Shown one piece after another: positions 16,116 to 20,547 of a stretch of 20,547 nucleotides of DNA (within the stretch, counting starts at the first letter, position 1; every line of letters begins with the position of its first letter). The notes below the pieces were generated by a model. That model had not been told where the DNA came from and did no database searches. It saw only the letters and a list, made by a program, of their open reading frames with translations. Source of the DNA: a bacterium (lineage in GTDB: Bacteria > Latescibacterota > Latescibacteria > Latescibacterales > Latescibacteraceae); contig JAJFUH010000028.1 of assembly GCA_021372535.1 (NCBI GenBank), positions 1-20,547 on the forward strand. The letters run 5' to 3'. The position numbers and the translations under genes are program-made.

Positions 16116-16141
16116 TAATCCCGGTAATCCCGGTAATCCTG
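16116..16141. repeat. Short tandem repeat, 9-bp unit TAATCCCGG
   Basis: TAATCCCGG occurs twice in tandem, followed by a degenerate TAATCCTG. It is the sort of low-complexity intergenic repeat that recurs across genomes of this type. Confidence 0.6.
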
Positions 16142-16209
16142 TAAATCGTGGTTCAGGTATTTTGTTCATCCGTTATAAAAAAATAATTCACTCTGTTTTG
16201 GAGGTCACC

Positions 16210-17574
16210 ATGTCAAAACACGTATCGCGGCGCGGTTTCTTTTCAGGATCGTCCGCCCTCGCGGCTGCTGCGGCTGTGGCGCTCGGCGGAAAATCAGGGG
16301 CGGCGTCGGCGGCTCCGAAAGGCTGTATGTGCGGTGTGAAGCCGTTCATGGAGCAGTATTATGACGGGATGATGGAGATAATCCGCGGTCAGCGTGACAC
16401 CCAGACCGGCGTCATCGCCCGCGCCATGGAAAAGGCGTACGAGCTGAGCAAAAAAGGCGGTACGCTCTATGCAAACGTTGTGTACGGTCATTTCGGCGGG
16501 AACTATGCAAGCAAGGATCGCCCCGGGCAGCCATGGGTGCTCCCGTCGTATACCACGCTCTCGAAGGAGATGGTCGATGCCATGAAACCGGGCGATTTCC
16601 TCATCACCAACATCGTCGATGAGGGGCGGAAAACAGCCCGTGAACGCGGCGTCTTCATGGTCGGGGTCACCAACAACTATTTCAAGTTCTCGCGGACGAA
16701 GCCCGAGGGTCTCGTGCCGGGCAGGATGGCGATGACGGTGGAGGAGATGTCGGACATTGTCATCGACAGCTTTGTTCCATGGAACAACGGGCTCGTCTCG
16801 GCGCCGCAGATTCCGCAGTTCAAGCTCTGCCCGTCCACCGGGACTGTCGAAGCCGCCGTCTACTGGGCGTGCTCGGCGTCGCTGGCGAATCTTGTCGGCT
16901 CCAAAGGGAAGGGATCGGCCTCCGAACCCGCTGAAAAGTACCTCGACCTCGTGCTCGAACGGTTCGTCTGCGTCGGCGCCGACCGTCCCAAGATCGACCG
17001 GGTCGCTTCGACCATGGCCGATTACGTCCTCGAAAAGCATGCGCGGCTTTTTGTGTACGGCGAGCCGTTCAGTATTGATGGCGACCGTTCGGGGAACATG
17101 TTTGTGAGCGATGCATGCGGGGCTGCTTCGGGCACGATGATAGCGCAGGCATACAACGAGGCGGAAGTCCGCGAAAACGATATCGTGCTCGTCTGCTCGG
17201 TGAGGTCGAACCAGCCGCAGGAGCTCGATGTCGCCCGCGCCGCCCGTAAAAAGGGAGCGTACACCATCGCGATCTGCCCTTATACAACCGATGGGGACGC
17301 TTCCGGCGACCGCCTGTACAAGGAAGTCGATGTCGCCTTCAATACCTTCTGCGGCGAGAGTGAGGGAGTGATCGCAGCCGAGGGATTCCCCAAAAAGGTC
17401 TGCCCGGTTTCGGGACTCACCGGTAATCTCCTTCACTGGATGCTTACCGCTCAGTGGACATGGCACATGGCTCTCCGCGGGGAGATGCCCTATTACTGGC
17501 AGGGCTTCCACGAGAACGGCGGAAGGGAGTATGACAACGCTGTCCGGCCGTATTTCATGAAACGGGGTTATTGA
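16210..17574 (+). CDS. Tat-exported protein with two SIS (sugar isomerase)-like domains, paralogue 1
   Basis: 454 aa. A twin-arginine signal is clear: SRRGFFSG (6-13), an alanine-rich hydrophobic stretch, and a likely cleavage site after ASA (about residue 34). Two SIS-like halves follow. The first (about 49-160) runs QYYDGMMEIIRG..DTQTGVIARAMEKAYELSKKGGTLYANVVYGH to GVFMVGVTNNY and recalls COG4821-type SIS proteins. The second (about 276-430) has RLFVYGEP, DIVLVCSVRSNQPQELDVARAARKKGAYTIAICP and a conserved tail ending YFMKRGY. SIS domains bind phosphosugars, usually in the cytoplasm, so export is unusual; the substrate is unknown. ATG 16210 has a strong ribosome site, TTGGAGGT, 4 nt upstream. 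This paralogue has an extra CMC (39-41) after the signal and is the most divergent of the three. Confidence 0.8.
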   Translation: MSKHVSRRGFFSGSSALAAAAAVALGGKSGAASAAPKGCMCGVKPFMEQYYDGMMEIIRGQRDTQTGVIARAMEKAYELSKKGGTLYANVVYGHFGGNYASKDRPGQPWVLPSYTTLSKEMVDAMKPGDFLITNIVDEGRKTARERGVFMVGVTNNYFKFSRTKPEGLVPGRMAMTVEEMSDIVIDSFVPWNNGLVSAPQIPQFKLCPSTGTVEAAVYWACSASLANLVGSKGKGSASEPAEKYLDLVLERFVCVGADRPKIDRVASTMADYVLEKHARLFVYGEPFSIDGDRSGNMFVSDACGAASGTMIAQAYNEAEVRENDIVLVCSVRSNQPQELDVARAARKKGAYTIAICPYTTDGDASGDRLYKEVDVAFNTFCGESEGVIAAEGFPKKVCPVSGLTGNLLHWMLTAQWTWHMALRGEMPYYWQGFHENGGREYDNAVRPYFMKRGY

Positions 17575-17707
17575 CCTGCTTTGGGAAAGAACGAACAGGG
17601 ATCGCATCATGAATAGAGATCGTCAATGATCAGCTCTATAAGCGATGTTCAGAGAAACACGCTGTTTACAGTCAACCGAAAACGATAAACCATAGAAAGA
17701 GAATGTC

Positions 17708-19090
17708 ATGAAAAAGAAGATTTCGAGACGGGGATTTTTATCGGGATCAGCCGCTGTGGGTCTGGGCGCCGCCGCCATAACCGGCAGTTCGAAAGCGCAT
17801 GCGGTGGAAACGTCGTTTGCAAAGGATTTCACCCCCCAGGATCGGTGTTTCATGCGCCAGTATTGTGATGGCATCCTGAAAATTGCCGATGGCATCCGTA
17901 CGACCCAGATAGACAACATTTCCAAGGCCATGGAAAAGGCGTACGAGCTTCAGAAAAAGGGCGGAAAAATCTATTCCCACGTTCTTGTCGGTCATTTCGC
18001 GATGTTTGCCGGAAGTCCCGAACTGCCCGGCCAGCCGAATGTGCTCCCGCAGCGTGTCGACCGGAAAACGGATGAGGATTTCGCGGCCATGAAAGAGGGG
18101 GATTTTCTCATCACGAACGGTGTCAGCCAGGAGACGCTCGATGCAAAGAACCGTGGCGTCTATGTCGTGGGGCTCACCAATAATTATATCAAATTCTACA
18201 AGACGCCGCCCGATGCACTTCGCCCGGAAATCATGAAAATGTCGATCGAGGATGTCTCCAGCCTTGTCATCGACAGCCAGATGCCCTGGGAAAACGGGCT
18301 TATCGCGGCTCCCCAGCTTCCGCAGTTCAGGATCATCCCTTCGAGCGGCATTTCACAGTTTCTCGTGTACTGGGCATGTACGGCGGCTCTTGCGACTCTC
18401 ATCGGTTCGAAGGGTAAGGATTCGGGTGCTGATGCGGCAAAACAGTACCTCGATCTGGCGTATGACCGTTTCCGGATGATCGGCACCGATCTGCCCAAGG
18501 TCGACCGCGTTGCCGGAAAATGGGCAGACCTCGTTCTCGGGGAAAAAGCCCGCCTGCTCGTGTACGGTCATCCACAGAAAGTGGAACCGTACCTGGGAAC
18601 GAAGAACATGTTCGTGAACGAGGCATGCATCGTCGCCTCGGGAGCAATGATCGCCGACCAGTACGAGACCAAAGCGAACGAGCTCAAGCCCGGCGACATC
18701 GTGCTCATAGGCGCCATAACCTCCGACAATGCCGATGAGATCAACGTTGCCCGTCAGGCCCGTAAAGCCGGCGCGTATGTCGTTTCCTTCGGACCGTTTG
18801 CGACCGATGGCGATTCCTCGGGGATTCGCCTGTTCAAGGAGGTCGATGCCGCATTCAATACCTACTGCGATGAAAGCGAAGGGGTGATCGCGGTCAAAAA
18901 TTTCGGGAAAAAAGTGAGCCCGCTGACCGGAGTGGCCGGGAATTTTGTCCACTGGCTGCTCATGGCGCAATGGACCGACCATATGGTGCGCCGCGGCGAG
19001 ATGCCCTATTTCTGGCAGGGATACCATGAGCGGGATGGCCAGGAGTATGACAAGCTGGCAAACCCCTATTACCTCAAGCGGGGATATTGA
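17708..19090 (+). CDS. Tat-exported protein with two SIS-like domains, paralogue 2
   Basis: 460 aa with the same layout as the gene 133 nt upstream. Twin-arginine motif SRRGFLSG (6-13), predicted cleavage after AHA (residue 32), first SIS-like half (CFMRQYCDGILKI..TQIDNISKAMEKAYELQKKGGKIYSHVLVGH), second half (LLVYGHPQ..DIVLIGAITSDNADEINVARQARKAGAYVVSFGP) and C-terminal YYLKRGY. Throughout it is closer to paralogue 3 than to paralogue 1 (for example IYSHV, MFAGS, FYKTPPD and FLVYWACTA are shared). The serine at the phosphosugar loop of the second SIS half (ITSDNADE) is kept, so sugar-phosphate binding is plausible. A weak purine-rich ribosome site (AGAAAGAGA) lies 5 nt before ATG 17708. Confidence 0.8.
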   Translation: MKKKISRRGFLSGSAAVGLGAAAITGSSKAHAVETSFAKDFTPQDRCFMRQYCDGILKIADGIRTTQIDNISKAMEKAYELQKKGGKIYSHVLVGHFAMFAGSPELPGQPNVLPQRVDRKTDEDFAAMKEGDFLITNGVSQETLDAKNRGVYVVGLTNNYIKFYKTPPDALRPEIMKMSIEDVSSLVIDSQMPWENGLIAAPQLPQFRIIPSSGISQFLVYWACTAALATLIGSKGKDSGADAAKQYLDLAYDRFRMIGTDLPKVDRVAGKWADLVLGEKARLLVYGHPQKVEPYLGTKNMFVNEACIVASGAMIADQYETKANELKPGDIVLIGAITSDNADEINVARQARKAGAYVVSFGPFATDGDSSGIRLFKEVDAAFNTYCDESEGVIAVKNFGKKVSPLTGVAGNFVHWLLMAQWTDHMVRRGEMPYFWQGYHERDGQEYDKLANPYYLKRGY

Positions 19091-19161
19091 TCAGGAATTA
19101 TCGATAAACGTGTTAACAACAAAGAATTGAACGCGGATTTTTGCGGATTATGTCGGCGTAG

Positions 19162-19181
19162 GGGCAATTCATGAATTGCCC
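19162..19181. repeat. Perfect 20-bp palindrome
   Basis: GGGCAATTCA is followed directly by its reverse complement TGAATTGCCC. It could be an operator for a dimeric regulator or a dispersed intergenic repeat. No T-run follows, so it is not an intrinsic terminator. Confidence 0.7.
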
Positions 19182-19211
19182 TTGCATAATGGTAAATATC
19201 CGTTTTGCGCA

Positions 19212-19239
19212 TTTACATAAATCAATTTATAAATAATAT
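19212..19239 (+). promoter_or_regulatory. Possible promoter of paralogue 3
   Basis: TTTACA (19212-19217), a 16-nt spacer and TAATAT (19234-19239) in an AT-rich stretch about 109 nt before the start. The match is modest and AT-rich sequence produces such patterns by chance. Confidence 0.22.
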
Positions 19240-19249
19240 CTTATATCTA

Positions 19250-19273
19250 TTTGTGTCTTTGTGCCTTTGTGGT
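19250..19273. repeat. Short tandem repeat, TTTGTGNN x3
   Basis: Three consecutive 8-bp units: TTTGTGTC, TTTGTGCC and TTTGTGGT. Low-complexity intergenic repeat with no evident function. Confidence 0.65.
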
Positions 19274-19348
19274 ATAAATTTTCATGAATAACCCAGGCTT
19301 AAAACATATAAGAGTTTTCCACCTTTCACGTATACTATGGTAGAACCG

Positions 19349-20547
19349 ATGAAAACACTGTCACGACGTGGTTTTATTACGGGTTCGGCATCGCTCGGTC
19401 TCGGAACTGCTGCAGGACTTGTCAAAGCTCCGTCAGCCCGCGGTTATCAGACTGAATTCGTGAGGGATTTCGAGCCCCAGGAATTATGCTTCATGGATCA
19501 ATATTACGAGGGTATACTCGGTATTACGAAGGGCATACGGGATACCCAGATAGAGAACATCTCCCGGGCGATGCAAAAAGCCTACGAACTCAAGAGTAAA
19601 GGCGGTAGTATTTACTCCCACGTGGTGTATGGTCACTATTCCATGTTTGCCGGAAGCAGGGACCGTCCCGGGCAGCCCTGGGTGCTTCCCCAGTGCGGTA
19701 TAACTCCCACCAAAGAAGAGTTTGATGCCATGAAGGCGGGGGATTTCCTCATAACCGACCGCATCGATCCCGGAACCATCGAGGTTCGCAAGCGCGGCGT
19801 GTACGTGGTCGGTGTCACGAACAACTACTACAGATTCTATAAAACGCCCCCGGATGGTCTCAGGCCGGATTGGGTAAAAGAATCAATCGAGGAAGTTTCC
19901 GACCTTGTGATAGACAGCCAGGTGCCGTGGGACAACGGGCTCGTATCGGCTCCTCAGATTCCTCATTTCAAGCTTTGCCCTTCGAGCGGCATTACCCAGT
20001 TTCTCGTGTACTGGGCGTGTACAGCCGTTCTGGCGAATCTCATCGGAACGAAGGGGAAGGGTTCGGACACCGAACCCGCGGAACAGTATCTCGATATGGC
20101 ATATGACCGTTTCCTGATGATCGGCACCGACCGCCCGAAGATCGACTGGGTTGCCGGACAGTGGGCCGACCGTGTGCTCGAAAGAAAAGCCCGCCTTCTC
20201 GTTTACGGTCACCCGCAGGATGTGGAATCGTACGATGGCGCACGGAACATGTTTGTCAATGATGCCTATGTATGTGCATCAAGCTCGATGATCGCTGATC
20301 AGTACGAGAAGAGGGCGGATGACCTCCGCGATTCCGACATCGTATTGATAGGGGCGTTTACATCCGATAATGCCCTTGAAATCAGTGTGGCCCGCCGGGC
20401 ACGTGATATCGGCGCATATACGGTGGCGTTCTGTCCGTTCAGTACGGACGGGGATACTTCCGGTGTGCGCCTCTTCAAGGAAGTGGATGTCGCCTTCAAC
20501 AGTTACAGCGACGAACGTGAGGGTGTGATAGCTGTCAAAGGCTTCCC
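19349..20547 (+). CDS. Tat-exported protein with two SIS-like domains, paralogue 3 (3'-truncated by window)
   Basis: About 399 codons are visible; the frame runs off the window end at ..GVIAVKGF, which aligns about 60 residues before the end of the other two copies. N-terminus MKTLSRRGFITGS has the twin-arginine motif (SRRGF, 5-9) and then a hydrophobic stretch. First SIS-like half: CFMDQYYEGILGITKGIRDTQIENISRAMQKAYEL..IYSHVVYGH. Second half: RLLVYGHPQ..DIVLIGAFTSDNALEISVARRARDIGAYTVAFCP. ATG 19349 gives an N-region matching its paralogues; in-frame ATG 19337 (MVEP) is an alternative and neither has a strong ribosome site. I translated it through to the window end and found no stop or frameshift. 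Confidence 0.8.
   Translation, partial: MKTLSRRGFITGSASLGLGTAAGLVKAPSARGYQTEFVRDFEPQELCFMDQYYEGILGITKGIRDTQIENISRAMQKAYELKSKGGSIYSHVVYGHYSMFAGSRDRPGQPWVLPQCGITPTKEEFDAMKAGDFLITDRIDPGTIEVRKRGVYVVGVTNNYYRFYKTPPDGLRPDWVKESIEEVSDLVIDSQVPWDNGLVSAPQIPHFKLCPSSGITQFLVYWACTAVLANLIGTKGKGSDTEPAEQYLDMAYDRFLMIGTDRPKIDWVAGQWADRVLERKARLLVYGHPQDVESYDGARNMFVNDAYVCASSSMIADQYEKRADDLRDSDIVLIGAFTSDNALEISVARRARDIGAYTVAFCPFSTDGDTSGVRLFKEVDVAFNSYSDEREGVIAVKGF

Larger units (their letters stand above)
15843..16209. other. Intergenic region before the SIS gene cluster
   Basis: This 367-bp stretch has no gene. It contains a palindromic element (15931-16041), a 13-base match to the T-arm of the tRNA-Pro gene (16055-16067), a short 9-bp tandem repeat (16116-16141), and the ribosome site of the next gene at its end. 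No confident promoter was found. Confidence 0.6.
19091..19348. other. Intergenic region between paralogues 2 and 3
   Basis: 258 bp without a gene. It contains a perfect 20-bp palindrome (19162-19181), an AT-rich stretch with a possible promoter (19212-19239) and an 8-bp tandem repeat (19250-19273). It is longer than the 133-nt gap between paralogues 1 and 2. Confidence 0.55.

Noticed and set aside
16294-17610. Long open frame (438 codons) on the minus strand opposite SIS paralogue 1
   Set aside because: It is a mirror of a GC-rich, strongly coding plus-strand gene. The translation is rich in arginine, histidine and valine with no recognisable motif, and similar mirror frames occur opposite paralogues 2 and 3.

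Overview
The window most likely comes from an uncultivated bacterium of the FCB superphylum (Latescibacterota/KSB1/Marinimicrobia-like; this placement is an inference). The main evidence is the first gene. It encodes a giant secreted beta-propeller protein ending in a 'NYPNPFNPST' C-terminal domain, the type IX secretion sorting signal typical of those lineages. Intergenic regions carry many short interspersed palindromes and low-complexity repeats, and three genes encode Tat-exported proteins. Most genes are moderately GC-rich, but one block (about 12735-14290) is strikingly AT-rich.

Layout. (1) 1-6249: 3' part of a giant gene with three PQQ-like propellers separated by Ig-like domains, then cohesin-like and Ig-like modules and the sorting domain. 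(2) 6292-6369, minus strand: tRNA-Pro(UGG) with encoded CCA and a recognisable promoter. (3) 6745-11679: a KtrB/TrkH potassium channel subunit, then a tight run of KtrA (RCK subunit), a two-TM HAMP/PAS protein with no output domain, and a 2-hydroxyacyl-CoA dehydratase D-type [Fe-S] protein, with a 3-nt gap and a 4-nt overlap. (4) 11744-11872: a palindromic MITE-like element. It separates that run from the matching ATP-dependent activase (11942-12733). (5) 12735-15842: an apparent acquired island with an AT-rich frameshifted membrane-protein gene, two decayed copies of the tail of a type IIG restriction-modification enzyme, and between them an intact RhuM-family gene. (6) 15931-16041: a second palindromic element. 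(7) 16210 to the window end: three tandem paralogues of a Tat-exported protein with two SIS (sugar isomerase)-like domains, the third cut by the window edge.

How the genes may work together. KtrB and KtrA should form a K+ uptake system gated by nucleotide binding. The dehydratase-type protein and activase form the standard electron-activation pair, in which the activase hydrolyses ATP to drive an electron onto the partner's [4Fe-4S] cluster. The partner second dehydratase subunit is absent, so the substrate is unknown. Translational coupling of this pair to a membrane HAMP/PAS sensor and to KtrA is unusual. The tandem SIS paralogues form a separate expanded family; export of a phosphosugar-binding fold is itself odd. 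The strongest candidates for undescribed biology are the Tat-SIS triplet and the KtrA/HAMP-PAS/dehydratase/activase cluster.
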